64,000 bases of DNA from Neokomagataea thailandica NBRC 106555 (GCF_001598495.1 NZ_BCZB01000016.1:19156-83155), one strand, 5' to 3'. Numbered from the stretch's first letter, positions 36,303-47,459 are shown. Program-made: numbers and translations. Notes: generated from the sequence alone by a model not told the origin.

Positions 36303-37592
36303 ATGTCAGGCTCTAAGACTGAAAAAATGCTCAACGGGTCACAACAAGGTGCTGAAACCGCCGGAAGCGCGCCGGGCAAAACCACCGCTAAACCGAGAAA
36401 AAAGCCATCTTTTCGTTGGGATGGTGATGATGCGTCTTTGCCGCATTATACCTTGCCGGAGAGTGCGTGGCGTAAGCACATTAATGTCCGGGATATGTGC
36501 TTAATTGTCTTGGCCGTTCTTGCGGTATTTTATTCTTTATATTTTACGGCACCGATTCTTTTGCCGTTTGTGTTTGCTGTTGTGTTGAATCTGCTCATGT
36601 TGGCACCGATGCGTTTCATGACACAAAAACTTCATTTTCCACGACATTTAGCCGCTTTATTGTTGATTGTTGCGATGTTTGGGATTGTTGGTGGTATTGC
36701 GACGACAATTTCCGTGCCCGCCGCAGGGTGGTTGTCGCGTGTGCCACAAGCCTTGCCTGCCTTGCAGCAGAAAATGGCCCTCTTACGCGGGCCAATTGAT
36801 GCATTGCAGTCTGATTATGTGCGGTTATCAGCGCTGTTTAATGGGCATCATGTTGTGCGTGCTTTGCATGCTAATTCATCATTGGGTGGTGATGGCGCTT
36901 TATCACGCTTTGGTTCATCCGTTTTGGCTGGCACGCGTGATTTTGCTGATGGATTTTTTTCCATGCTGCTGATGCTGTTTTTCCTGATGACGGAGGGTGA
37001 CACGCTGTTGCGGCGGGTGGTCGAAATTATGCCGACTTTTGCAGAAAAGCGGCGTGTTGTGCAGATGGCTTTGCAGATTGAGCGTAATGTTTCCGTGTAT
37101 CTGGTAACGGTTACCATTATGAATGTTTTGGTGGGCGTTTTGAATGTTATTCAATGTTGGTTAACAGGTGTTCCTAATCCATTATTATGGGGGGTGCTTG
37201 CATTTTTATTGAATTATATACCCATTATTGGACCACTTACAGGAATGGTGGTTTATTTTGTTGTAGGTCTGTTTAGTTTTTCATCTGTGGTTCATGCACT
37301 TATTCCGCCGTTGATTTATCTTTTTGTACATATTTTAGAAGGCGAAACGATTACGCCGATGCTGTTAGCGCGGCGCTTTACGTTAAACCCAGTATTTGTG
37401 GTTGGATCATTGTTATTTTGGGATTGGATGTGGGGTATCTCGGGGGCAATTTTGTCGGTGCCGATGCTTGCCGTCTTTAAGATCATTTGTGATCATATCG
37501 AGGTTCTTGCTCCTTTTGGGCATATTCTCGGCGGGCCTCCACGGCGCAGTTTGGGCAATACTTTGGCAGCGCAGTTGCAGCATGAGTCGTAA
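36303..37592 (+). CDS. AI-2E/PerM-family inner membrane permease
   Basis: The 429-residue protein has a 60-residue cytoplasmic N tail, then seven or eight membrane segments including the PNPLLWGVLAFLLNYIPIIGPLTG and GETITPMLLARRFTLNPVFV blocks of PF01594 (AI-2E transporter) proteins. The best-known members export autoinducer-2 or act as Na+/H+ antiporters; the actual cargo is unresolved. The ATG at 36303 is used; a TTG 21 bp upstream is in frame. It is divergent from pqqA. Confidence 0.88.
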   Translation: MSGSKTEKMLNGSQQGAETAGSAPGKTTAKPRKKPSFRWDGDDASLPHYTLPESAWRKHINVRDMCLIVLAVLAVFYSLYFTAPILLPFVFAVVLNLLMLAPMRFMTQKLHFPRHLAALLLIVAMFGIVGGIATTISVPAAGWLSRVPQALPALQQKMALLRGPIDALQSDYVRLSALFNGHHVVRALHANSSLGGDGALSRFGSSVLAGTRDFADGFFSMLLMLFFLMTEGDTLLRRVVEIMPTFAEKRRVVQMALQIERNVSVYLVTVTIMNVLVGVLNVIQCWLTGVPNPLLWGVLAFLLNYIPIIGPLTGMVVYFVVGLFSFSSVVHALIPPLIYLFVHILEGETITPMLLARRFTLNPVFVVGSLLFWDWMWGISGAILSVPMLAVFKIICDHIEVLAPFGHILGGPPRRSLGNTLAAQLQHES

Positions 37593-37755
37593 TATCGGCT
37601 GTAAAATAGGATGGCGTTCCGCAGAGAGGCTGGGCAGAGGTTCTGGCTTGGGGGACTGAGAGGGCTGTTTTCAGGGCGACAGTTTTCAGGCATGAAACAG
37701 GGCAATCATGATGCCGCCCTGTATTATGGGTGGCGAGCGTAACAAGGAGTTCCTT

Positions 37756-38382
37756 ATGACGCGCCCGTCTCGCCGTGGGGTTTGTTTTATTATTTCGGCG
37801 CCATCAGGTGCCGGAAAATCCACGATTGCCAATGCTCTACGCGCTTCCGAGCCTTCTTTGAAGCATTCTGTGTCGGTGACAACGCGTCAGCCACGCCCTG
37901 GGGAAGTAGAGGGCGTTCATTACCATTTTCGTGATTTAGAGACATTTCGTTCCATGGCAGAAAATGGTGAACTGCTTGAATGGGCGGAAGTGTTTGGCCG
38001 TGGGTATGGGACGCCGCGTCAGCCAGTAGAAGAGGCTTTGGCTGCTGGTTACGATATGGTCTTTGATATTGATTGGCAGGGGCACCGCTTGATGCGTGCG
38101 GCTATGCCAGAGGATGTTGTTAGTTTGTTTGTCCTGCCGCCTTCTTTGGAAGAGTTGGAGCGGCGTTTGCACCGCCGTGCGTCAGATCATCCAGAAGAAA
38201 TTGAAAAGCGGATGCGTGCTGCTTTGGACGAGATTTCGCATTGGTCTGAGTTTGATCATGTGATTGTTAATAATGAGCTGGATTCCGCGATTGGTCAGGC
38301 GCGTTCGGTTTTACAGGCAGCGCGACAGGTCACGCGCCGTCAGACGGGGATTGCGGAAATGGTAAAAACATTTTCGCGTTAA
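37756..38382 (+). CDS. gmk: guanylate kinase
   Basis: The 208-residue enzyme has the P-loop SAPSGAGKSTIANAL, the GMP-binding VTTRQPRPGEVEGVHYHF segment and VFDIDWQGHRLM. It phosphorylates GMP to GDP. The ATG at 37756 has AAGGAG 8 bp upstream; the frame opens earlier at 37708. A clear terminator follows. It stands alone, without the usual yicC partner. Confidence 0.96.
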   Translation: MTRPSRRGVCFIISAPSGAGKSTIANALRASEPSLKHSVSVTTRQPRPGEVEGVHYHFRDLETFRSMAENGELLEWAEVFGRGYGTPRQPVEEALAAGYDMVFDIDWQGHRLMRAAMPEDVVSLFVLPPSLEELERRLHRRASDHPEEIEKRMRAALDEISHWSEFDHVIVNNELDSAIGQARSVLQAARQVTRRQTGIAEMVKTFSR

Positions 38383-38392
38383 AGTGAGTCAT

Positions 38393-38424
38393 GGCGTTTA
38401 CACTCATGTGTAGACGCCTTTTTT
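38393..38424 (+). terminator. Rho-independent terminator of gmk
   Basis: GGCGTTTACAC pairs with GTGTAGACGCC over a TCAT loop, followed by six T residues. Confidence 0.88.
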
Positions 38425-38811
38425 GTGGGCGGCTTGTGTGGGTTGGTGTCGTTGGTGAATTTTAAGAGCGGTGGACTGTCTGTCGTTGCTCTGCAAAAGC
38501 AGTGCGTTGCAGATGTGTGGTCGCTTGCTCAACAATGGTGAGCTTTTCACGAGGCGCTTACGGACGCTAAGGCGTTTGCCTAAGGAACGTGGCCTGATGG
38601 GCTGACAGCTTGAAAAGAAGTTGTATTTTTAGGGAGTCATGACAGTCATTTGTCGATAAATGGCTGGATGATTGTTTGTAAATCGTCTCTTGAGTGACGT
38701 GAAAGGCCTCTAGGGTCAAGGCCATTGTGTCGAAGTGGTCCTGCGTGCAGAGTGAACGCAATAAAAACCCGTGCGTATTTTCTGGGGAATGCTTTATTTT
38801 TTGGTATGTTC
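38425..38811. other. non-coding gap with short inverted repeats
   Basis: No gene is recognisable between gmk and tRNA-Gln. TCTGCAA and TTGCAGA (around 38491-38515) pair perfectly over 10 nt, and AGGCGCTTACGG..AAGGCGTTTGCCT forms another short hairpin near 38552. An unannotated small RNA is possible, but nothing fixes its ends or strand. Confidence 0.35.
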
Positions 38812-38886
38812 TGGCTGGGGCGGGAGGATTCGAACCTCCGCATGGCGGAATCAAAATCCGCTGCCTTACCGCTTGGCTACGCCCCA
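38812..38886 (-). tRNA. tRNA-Gln (anticodon TTG)
   Basis: The acceptor TGGGGCG pairs with CGCCCCA, the anticodon loop reads TTTTGAT with TTG, the T arm has GGTTCGAATCC, and CCA is encoded at 38812-38814. It is monocistronic. Confidence 0.96.
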
Positions 38887-38937
38887 AGAACGAGAGCCTT
38901 TTAATCCAACTTTTGGGGGCGCGTAAACCCCCTTTTT

Positions 38938-39612
38938 TCAATATTCGACTTCTAAATCGTGATTAGGGAGCGTTGAGCGGTTGAGAGCTTGGTGAAGCTT
39001 CTGACGAGGGGAGGGTTGAAGGGCACCAAAACGCTCAGCTTTTTCGAGGTTTTTTTCGAGGGCAGCCATGGTGGTGCCGAGATCTGCGCTTTCGTCTTTA
39101 TGCCACGTGTTGAGCGAGAGGGCCCAAATGCCGGAAATAGCTTTAATGCGCAAAGCACCGCGCAATCCGGAGCCATCAATGCCTGCCGTTTCTGCAATCC
39201 AGCGCATGGAATCGAGAGTTAAAGCGCCGAGCAAGGCGGCGAGAGGGGGATCTAGCGGTAGTGCCTGCATGACGGCCTGCACACCTGAGCGATATTCTTG
39301 CAGAACATCAAGGCGGCGCATGAGAAGGTCAAAGAGGCGCTCTTTGATTGCTCCTTCGCTTTCATCGCGTAGAGCGCTGCTATCGGCGAGTTGAGAAAGG
39401 GTGATGAGGAGTTTTGCTTTGTAGGGAAAGCGTGCGCGCACGGCGTCAACAGGTAAGTTCGCGTCGGCTGCGGCATCAACCAGTGAAAAACGGTGCCAGC
39501 CTTCTGAGCCAGCGCGGTCAAAGGCAGCGCGGAGAAGAGCAGAGTCAAATGGGTTCACGGGCGTGTCACTGTGTAATGATGCGCCATCGGGTGTCTTGAA
39601 TCCGTCGTCCAT
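38938..39612 (-). CDS. TetR/COQ9-like helical protein
   Basis: The 224-residue product starts with a TetR-type helix-turn-helix-like region (LLRAAFDRAGSEGWHRFSLVDAAADANLPVDAVRARFPYKAKLL) and then an all-helical C-terminal domain typical of alphaproteobacterial TetR and COQ9 proteins. COQ9 homologues bind a lipid for ubiquinone synthesis, TetR proteins bind DNA; I cannot decide between them. The ATG at 39612 fits AGGAG 9 bp upstream; the frame extends to 39681. It is on the opposite side of a terminator from proC. Confidence 0.7.
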   Translation of the reverse strand: MDDGFKTPDGASLHSDTPVNPFDSALLRAAFDRAGSEGWHRFSLVDAAADANLPVDAVRARFPYKAKLLITLSQLADSSALRDESEGAIKERLFDLLMRRLDVLQEYRSGVQAVMQALPLDPPLAALLGALTLDSMRWIAETAGIDGSGLRGALRIKAISGIWALSLNTWHKDESADLGTTMAALEKNLEKAERFGALQPSPRQKLHQALNRSTLPNHDLEVEY

Positions 39613-39708
39613 CTGCATCTCCTGAAACCTATTTATGCCGTTCTCTGCGAGAGAATCGTGTTTTTGTCCAGTCAGTTGCATAAGATGGCGGCTAAACTGG
39701 GAGAATAG

Positions 39709-39740
39709 GCGTTACTGGAGTGGTAATTTTCCAGTAACGC
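39709..39740 (-). terminator. hairpin ending proC
   Basis: GCGTTACTGGA and TCCAGTAACGC are perfect 11-bp arms over a 10-nt loop, just after the proC stop. The usual T-run is missing on the minus strand, so termination may be partial. Confidence 0.6.
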
Positions 39741-39751
39741 GATGTTGCGTC

Positions 39752-40570
39752 TTAGCCGGCTAATTCTTCAGCGCGGTGAACAGCGGCAGAAATGGCTTTG
39801 TCAACTGCACGGGGCCATGCTTCTTCTTGCATGAGTTCCGAAAGAGCAGCAGCTGTTGTGCCATTGGGGCTTGTGACAGCTTTACGCAATGTCTCGGCAT
39901 CATCCGGGAGTTCATTGAGCATGCGCCCGGCGCCGTAGATGGTACCGCGAGCGAGACGGCGTGCTGTTTCGGCGGAGAGGCCGTGTGCTTGGCCTGCTTT
40001 TTCAAGCAGTTCTGCCAAAAGAAACACATAAGCTGGGCCGGAACCTGCGAGTGCCGTTACGCCGAGTAGGTCTTTTTCTTCGCTGACTTCGACAACGTCT
40101 CCTACAGCGGAGAGGAGGTCATGACAGAGGCGCGTTTGTGCTTCTGTGCAGTCAGGGGCAGCGTAGAGGCCGCTTACACCGGCACCGATGGTTGATGGGG
40201 TGTTGGGCATAGCGCGCAGCGTTGGGCATTTCTGCCCGGCTTTTTGCGCTGCTGCGCTGAGGGAGGCGCAGGTACGTCCGGCCATTACGGAGAGGAACGC
40301 GGCGTTTTCTAGACGCTGCCCGAGGGTTTGCGTCAGAGAGGTGATCACGTCATCTGCGACGGCGGGTTTAACGGCAAGGACGATGATGTCTGGCGCAAAG
40401 TCGTCCGGTACGCTGTCTGCGCTGCGAATGATGGTGACATTCTCATTATCGCAGTTTTTGTGGCGGTCCAGCACGACCATGCGTGGTGGGTTGGGAGAAG
40501 CAAGCCAACCATCAAGGAGGGCACCGCCGAGTTTTCCGCAGCCTGCAAGAAGAATGGAGGTGGAAGGCAT
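39752..40570 (-). CDS. proC: pyrroline-5-carboxylate reductase
   Basis: The 272-residue enzyme has an N-terminal Rossmann motif (ILLAGCGKLGGALLDGWL), the VLAVKPAVADDV strand and the C-terminal GSGPAYVFLLAELLEKAG / GAGRMLNELPDDAETLRKAVTSPNGTTAAAL core. It reduces pyrroline-5-carboxylate to proline. ATG 40570 follows GGAG; a TTG two codons earlier overlaps the YbjN stop. The YbjN gene ends at 40573, so the pair is one operon. Confidence 0.96.
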   Translation of the reverse strand: MPSTSILLAGCGKLGGALLDGWLASPNPPRMVVLDRHKNCDNENVTIIRSADSVPDDFAPDIIVLAVKPAVADDVITSLTQTLGQRLENAAFLSVMAGRTCASLSAAAQKAGQKCPTLRAMPNTPSTIGAGVSGLYAAPDCTEAQTRLCHDLLSAVGDVVEVSEEKDLLGVTALAGSGPAYVFLLAELLEKAGQAHGLSAETARRLARGTIYGAGRMLNELPDDAETLRKAVTSPNGTTAAALSELMQEEAWPRAVDKAISAAVHRAEELAG

Positions 40571-40572
40571 GG

Positions 40573-41079
40573 TCAAGCGTCTCCGATACAGTCAAGCATT
40601 GCGGCATCCAGCGCATTTTGAGGGGTTTGGCCGCCCCAAAGCGCGAATTGGAATGCCGGGTAAAAGCGATCACACTCTGAGAGTGCAATATCAATCAAGT
40701 CTTCCATGCTTTCGCTTGGGAGAGAAGGGGCACCACGTGTTAGGAGAGTGTGGCGGTATGAAGGGATTTTGCTTTCTGCATCAAGGGTGAAGTGTCCTAC
40801 CCACAGGTGGTTATTCGCGAGAGCAATGAGTTCATACACATCATTGCGTGTTGTTTTGGGGGACTTCAAATCGAAGATGCAGTTGAGGTGCAGGGCGGCT
40901 AATTCGTCTGACCATGTAAAGATCAGTCCGTAATCCCCCCATTGGCCAGGCGCTTCGGCCACCATTTCGTTGGGGCCAAGGCGTTCAAATTCCCATTCAT
41001 ACAAGCCGAGGACTTGTTCCATGAGGTCAAGCGGGTGTGATTCGCTTTCGGAGTGGGACGAGGTGTTCAAGGCAGGCAT
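40573..41079 (-). CDS. YbjN-domain protein
   Basis: The 168-residue acidic cytoplasmic protein has the YbjN domain (LEWEFERLGPNEMVAEAPGQWGDYGLIFTWSDELAALHLNC, FYPAFQFALWGG). YbjN-type proteins fold like type III secretion chaperones and have been linked to stress adaptation in other bacteria. ATG 41079 is preceded by GGGAG. It immediately precedes proC and probably regulates or supports nothing specific that sequence alone can reveal. A strong palindrome lies 90 bp upstream. Confidence 0.85.
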   Translation of the reverse strand: MPALNTSSHSESESHPLDLMEQVLGLYEWEFERLGPNEMVAEAPGQWGDYGLIFTWSDELAALHLNCIFDLKSPKTTRNDVYELIALANNHLWVGHFTLDAESKIPSYRHTLLTRGAPSLPSESMEDLIDIALSECDRFYPAFQFALWGGQTPQNALDAAMLDCIGDA

Positions 41080-41107
41080 CGCGGGTCTCCCAAGGCCGTG
41101 GAAGTTC

Positions 41108-41130
41108 CCGCCGGTGGCGCGCCGGCGGGC
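41108..41130. repeat. GC-rich hairpin between ybjN and acnA
   Basis: CCCGCCGG and CCGGCGGG are perfect 8-bp arms over TGGCGCG. It sits just upstream of the YbjN start on the minus strand and could act as a 5'-leader structure. Confidence 0.5.
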
Positions 41131-41165
41131 GCTCCATCTGTGTCTGCATAACTGACCGCGTAAAC

Positions 41166-41178
41166 GTGATCAGATCAC
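41166..41178. promoter_or_regulatory. palindromic operator candidate upstream of ybjN
   Basis: GTGATCAGATCAC is a perfect palindrome with GTGA/TCAC ends, nested inside AACGTG/CACGTT arms (41164-41187). Spacing resembles CRP/FNR-type or quorum-type operators, but the regulator is unknown. Confidence 0.4.
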
Positions 41179-41211
41179 AACACGTTATGGATGGAGTGCC
41201 CGGAGTGCAAG

Positions 41212-41242
41212 AAGAACATGCAGGGGAGTGCTGCATGTTCTT
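41212..41242 (-). terminator. second of two tandem hairpins after acnA
   Basis: AAGAACATGCAG pairs with CTGCATGTTCTT (12 bp) over GGGAGTG. On the minus strand T-rich sequence follows. It lies beyond the first hairpin downstream of acnA. Confidence 0.75.
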
Positions 41243-41243
41243 T

Positions 41244-41270
41244 CCTCTGTTGCCTTATGAGCAACAGAGG
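41244..41270 (-). terminator. first of two tandem hairpins after acnA
   Basis: CCTCTGTTGC and GCAACAGAGG form a perfect 10-bp stem over CTTATGA, directly after the acnA stop. With the neighbouring 12-bp hairpin it makes a double terminator. Confidence 0.75.
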
Positions 41271-41281
41271 GTGTGCTGATG

Positions 41282-43972
<2,691 letters not shown>

Positions 43973-43996
43973 ACAAATATCTCCGAAAGGGCGTGA

Positions 43997-45031
43997 TTAG
44001 CGGATAGCGCGCAGCAGGGCTTGTGTGACGTCTTCTGTGGTGGCGGAGCCGCCGAGGTCACGGGTGCGGACGCCGTCGACTTCAATGATGTGTTTCATGG
44101 CGTTGTCGAGGCGTTGTGAGAGGTCGATGCGGCCAACATGGGCGAGCATCATGCTGCCAGCCATCATCAGAGCCAGTGGGTTAGCAATGCCTTTACCGGC
44201 GATGTCCGGTGCGGAGCCGTGGACGGCTTCAAACAGGCCCATGGATTCACCGATATTCGCGCCGGGCGCCATGCCAAGCCCACCGACGAGGCCTGCTGTC
44301 AGGTCAGACAGAATATCGCCAAACAGATTGGTCGTGACCATGACGTCATATTGTTCTGGCTTCACGACCAGTTCCATGGCGCAGGCATCGACGATTTTTT
44401 CTTCGACGGCGACGCGGCCTTCATATTCTGCGGCGACGCGGCGGCCTTCTTCCAAGAACAGCCCACTGAGGATTTTGAGGATGTTGGCCTTATGGACCAG
44501 TGTAACCTTCTTGCGGCCGTTCTTCAGGGCGTATTCGAAGGCAAAGCGCACGATGCGGTTACATTCTGTGCGGGTGTTGTAGCCAGCGCCATACGCAACG
44601 GCTTGTGGGTCATTCCCTGAAGGCAGGTAGTGCTCCATCGCGGCGTAAAGACCTTCGACGTTTTCACGGATCACGACGAGGTCAACATTCTCATAGCGGC
44701 CGCCGGGCACGAGCGTATGAGTGGGGCGGACATTCGCATAGAGGTCAAATTTTTGACGCAGCGTGACGTTGATGGAGCGGAAGCCTTTGCCGACCGGAGT
44801 CGTCAGCGGGCCTTTGAGCACCAGGCCGGTGCGTTTGATGCTTTCGAGGGTTTTTTCTGGCAGAGCGGTGCCTTCTTTTTCGAAAGCGCCGAGGCCGGCT
44901 TCTTGGCGGTCCCATTCGAAAGGAGCGCCGAGTGCATCGAGGACAGTTGTGACGGAGGCTGTAATGTCGGGACCGATACCGTCACCGGCGATGAGGGTGG
45001 CGGGGATGCGTTCGACGTGTGCGTTGGTCAT
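43997..45031 (-). CDS. icd: isocitrate dehydrogenase, NAD-type
   Basis: The 344-residue enzyme belongs to the isocitrate/isopropylmalate dehydrogenase family: ETMGDGIGPDI-like entry (LIAGDGIGPDITASV), RENVEGLYAAMEH and NLFGDILSDLTAGLVGGLGMAPGANIG. It resembles the NAD-linked isocitrate dehydrogenases of acetic acid bacteria rather than the large NADP form. It oxidises isocitrate to 2-oxoglutarate. ATG 45031 has AGAGGA upstream; the frame extends to 45052. It precedes acnA and faces a LysR regulator across 133 bp. Confidence 0.92.
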   Translation of the reverse strand: MTNAHVERIPATLIAGDGIGPDITASVTTVLDALGAPFEWDRQEAGLGAFEKEGTALPEKTLESIKRTGLVLKGPLTTPVGKGFRSINVTLRQKFDLYANVRPTHTLVPGGRYENVDLVVIRENVEGLYAAMEHYLPSGNDPQAVAYGAGYNTRTECNRIVRFAFEYALKNGRKKVTLVHKANILKILSGLFLEEGRRVAAEYEGRVAVEEKIVDACAMELVVKPEQYDVMVTTNLFGDILSDLTAGLVGGLGMAPGANIGESMGLFEAVHGSAPDIAGKGIANPLALMMAGSMMLAHVGRIDLSQRLDNAMKHIIEVDGVRTRDLGGSATTEDVTQALLRAIR

Positions 45032-45073
45032 TGGAACGTCCTCTAGCGTCAATATGTGGGTTAGGACCTTAAG

Positions 45074-45089
45074 ATAGATCCTAATCTAT
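45074..45089. promoter_or_regulatory. palindromic site upstream of icd-acnA
   Basis: ATAGAT-CCTA-ATCTAT is a perfect 6+6 palindrome, nested in TTAGGA..TCCTAA (45061-45084). It lies between icd and the divergent LysR gene and is a candidate LysR operator. Confidence 0.5.
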
Positions 45090-45146
45090 GGAGCGGTTGT
45101 ACTGATGAACGTCATGGTCAGGCAATGTTTGCATGAGGCAATTGTT

Positions 45147-45161
45147 ATACCTTAAAGGTAT
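45147..45161. promoter_or_regulatory. palindrome overlapping the LysR start region
   Basis: ATACCT-TAA-AGGTAT is a perfect palindrome ending 4 bp before the LysR start codon, placed to block its own ribosome site or promoter, as expected for autoregulation. Confidence 0.5.
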
Positions 45162-45164
45162 GGG

Positions 45165-46088
45165 ATGATTGAGCTACGTCATCTCCGTGCAATGATTGCA
45201 ATTGCTGAGGAGGGTAATCTTACTCTTGCGGCAGAGCGTTTGGGTATTCAGCAGCCGCCTTTGACGCGGCTTTTACGAAAAGTTGAGCAAGAATTAGGGG
45301 TTATTCTGTTCGAGCGTCATGCACGCGGAATGCGTCTAACGCCAGCCGGACGGACGTTGTTAGATGGGGCATATGATATTGTTGACCGGCTGGATGAGGC
45401 GGTGCGCGATGTTGGGCGTGTGATGCGGGGGGAAAGTGGTGAACTGGCGGTTGGTTTTACGAACTCCGCTATGTGCCACCCGAGTCTGCCAGCCGTGTTG
45501 GGCGATTTTCGGCAGCGCTGGCCAGATGTGGATGTGAGCCTTACGGAAGGAAATTCAAGCCAATTGCTTGGGGCGCTGCGTGATGAGCGTGTTGATGTGG
45601 CCTTTGTGCGGGCGTCGATTCCAGATGCGTCTGATATTGTGGTGGAGCAGCTTTTTGATGAACCTATGGTTGTGGCGGTGCCGGTTCATCATCGGCTTGC
45701 TCAAGGTGTTTGTGAGGGTGGGATTCGCTTGGGGGAGTTAGAGGGCGAAGACTTCATCTTGTATCAAAGTCAGTACAATAACGGTTTGTACCGTACGATT
45801 GTTGATGCGTGCCATGGTGCAGGTTTTGCGCCGAACATCCGCCAGAAAGGACCGCAGCTTATGGCAGCCCTTAACTTGGTAGCGGGAGGTCTTGGACTGT
45901 CGATTGTGCCGCAATCTATGCAAGAGCACCACCCGGTTCAAATCCGGTATTTGCCATTATCAAAAAAGACACCTTTGACAGCATCGCTGTATTTGGTTTT
46001 TCGGTCAGTCCGAATGCATGGGGCAAAGCTGTATTTTATTCATCAGGCACGAAAAATGCGGTTTTCCGCGCTTTATACGGGCTTGTGA
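45165..46088 (+). CDS. LysR-type transcriptional regulator
   Basis: The 307-residue protein has the LysR helix-turn-helix (HLRAMIAIAEEGNLTLAAERLGIQQPPLTRLLRKVEQELGVILFERHARG) followed by an effector-binding domain that ends in LSIVPQSM, typical of LysR regulators of aromatic or organic acid use. It is divergent from icd-acnA over a gap with two palindromes, so it likely controls them and itself. The inducer is unknown. Confidence 0.93.
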   Translation: MIELRHLRAMIAIAEEGNLTLAAERLGIQQPPLTRLLRKVEQELGVILFERHARGMRLTPAGRTLLDGAYDIVDRLDEAVRDVGRVMRGESGELAVGFTNSAMCHPSLPAVLGDFRQRWPDVDVSLTEGNSSQLLGALRDERVDVAFVRASIPDASDIVVEQLFDEPMVVAVPVHHRLAQGVCEGGIRLGELEGEDFILYQSQYNNGLYRTIVDACHGAGFAPNIRQKGPQLMAALNLVAGGLGLSIVPQSMQEHHPVQIRYLPLSKKTPLTASLYLVFRSVRMHGAKLYFIHQARKMRFSALYTGL

Positions 46089-46195
46089 CATTTTTTTTGC
46101 ATGAGATCGCATTTTTTTCTTGAAACTGAAAAGTAAGATTGCCACTCTCTTAATTGAGCTCAGGATTTCCCCAGAAGAGCTCTAGGAGGTCAGAA

Positions 46196-46327
46196 ATGAA
46201 CTTCATGATTACCTCACCGTTTTACTTTGAAATTGCGATGATTTTTGTTGGGTTATTTGCGGCAGCGACGTGTAGTGGGATTTTGAGACCATCCCTGTCT
46301 TACGCTCGCGTAAGGCACCGACGATAG
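46196..46327 (+). CDS. 43-residue membrane peptide, small ORF with own terminator
   Basis: The frame starts at ATG 46196 behind a very strong ribosome site AGGAGGT and encodes 43 residues: an N-terminal MNFMITSPFYF lead, one hydrophobic segment (IAMIFVGLFAAATCSGIL) and a basic C-terminal tail ending in RHRR. It is too short for usual gene finders. A Rho-independent terminator begins at its stop codon, and it lies alone between the LysR gene and hemH, so it is an independent transcription unit. Function unknown; it may be a membrane-inserting regulatory or toxin-like peptide, though no antitoxin RNA is visible. Confidence 0.6.
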   Translation: MNFMITSPFYFEIAMIFVGLFAAATCSGILRPSLSYARVRHRR

Positions 46328-46352
46328 CGTCCCTTATGGGACGCGTTTTTTT
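46327..46352 (+). terminator. terminator of the 43-residue ORF
   Basis: GCGTCCC and GGGACGC form a perfect 7-bp stem over TTAT, followed by seven T residues. The stem begins at the last base of the stop codon. Confidence 0.88.
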
Positions 46353-46406
46353 CACAAGTGAAGGTAAGAGGTTGCAACTTCTTTAGCCTTGATAGTTTAT
46401 TGCGTT

Positions 46407-47435
46407 ATGGCTTTTATATATCGCACCCCCTGTACCGCTATTCCCAAAACTGGTCGCACGGGTGTGCTGCTGGTTAACCTCGGCACACCGGATGATACGG
46501 GGTATTGGGCAGTTCGACGGTATCTCAGCGAATTTTTGTCAGATAGACGCGTTATTGAAGCGCCGTCTCTTCTCTGGCAGCCCATTTTGCAGGGGCCTGT
46601 TTTGGCACGCCGGCCTTTCGCAAGTGGTGCGAATTATGCGCGTATTTGGGACCGTGAGCAGAATGCTTCTCCTTTGCGGGTGTATACCCAGCGCCAAGCA
46701 GAATTGCTGAAAGAGCGTTTTAAGCAGGAAGATGTACCGGTTGCGTGGGGCATGCGTTATGGCAAGCCGTCTATTGCTCAAGCGGTTGATGAACTGATGG
46801 ATCAGGGCTGTGATCGTATCATCAGTCTCCCGCTTTACCCCCAGTATTCTGCGACGACGACGGCGACGGCTAATGATCAGCTTTTTCGTGCTTTGATGCG
46901 GTTGCGGGGTCAGCCTTCTGTGTTGACGGTTCCGTCTTTTCCAGATCATCCATTGTTTATTAAAGGTCTTGAAGAGTCGGTACGTCGGACTTTAGGTGGG
47001 TTAAGCTTTAAACCGCAGCGTTTGGTTGTGTCTTTCCATGGTCTGCCTAAAATTTGTGTTGATAAGGGGGATCGTTACCGTGAGGAGTGCGAGCGTACGA
47101 CAACAGCGCTGCGCTCTGCCTTGGATTTACGTGACGAGCAAATGCCTTTGACGTTCCAATCTCGTTTTGGGCCGATGGAATGGTTGCAGCCTTATACGTC
47201 TGAATTTGTGTCTAAACTGCCAGAGCAGGGCGTGACGCGTATTGCTGTGATTACACCTGGTTTTATGGCGGATTGCATTGAGACATTGGACGAAATCGGG
47301 AATGAACTTCGTGAGGAGTTTGTGGACGCAGGCGGTGAAGAGTTTGCGCTGGTTCCGTGTTTGAATGATGATGTGGCGGCTATTGATTTGATTGAAGCTC
47401 TGACGCGACAAGCATTGAAGGGCTTTGCGGCGTAG
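46407..47435 (+). CDS. hemH: ferrochelatase
   Basis: The 342-residue enzyme has GVLLVNLGTPDDTGYWAVRRYLSEFLSD, the SFHGLPKICVDKGDRYREEC active-site His block and the LQPYTSEFVSKLPEQGVTRIAVITPGFMADCIETLDEI C-terminal signature. It inserts iron into protoporphyrin to form haem, completing the hemE/hemJ steps in this window. No clear ribosome site precedes the ATG at 46407; an in-frame TTG lies 18 bp upstream. Confidence 0.95.
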   Translation: MAFIYRTPCTAIPKTGRTGVLLVNLGTPDDTGYWAVRRYLSEFLSDRRVIEAPSLLWQPILQGPVLARRPFASGANYARIWDREQNASPLRVYTQRQAELLKERFKQEDVPVAWGMRYGKPSIAQAVDELMDQGCDRIISLPLYPQYSATTTATANDQLFRALMRLRGQPSVLTVPSFPDHPLFIKGLEESVRRTLGGLSFKPQRLVVSFHGLPKICVDKGDRYREECERTTTALRSALDLRDEQMPLTFQSRFGPMEWLQPYTSEFVSKLPEQGVTRIAVITPGFMADCIETLDEIGNELREEFVDAGGEEFALVPCLNDDVAAIDLIEALTRQALKGFAA

Positions 47436-47459
47436 TGTTAATGTTTGTTTGTGTGTGAA

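Noticed and set aside
38567..38941. 124-codon minus-strand frame spanning tRNA-Gln
   Set aside because: Runs straight through a tRNA gene and has no coding signature.
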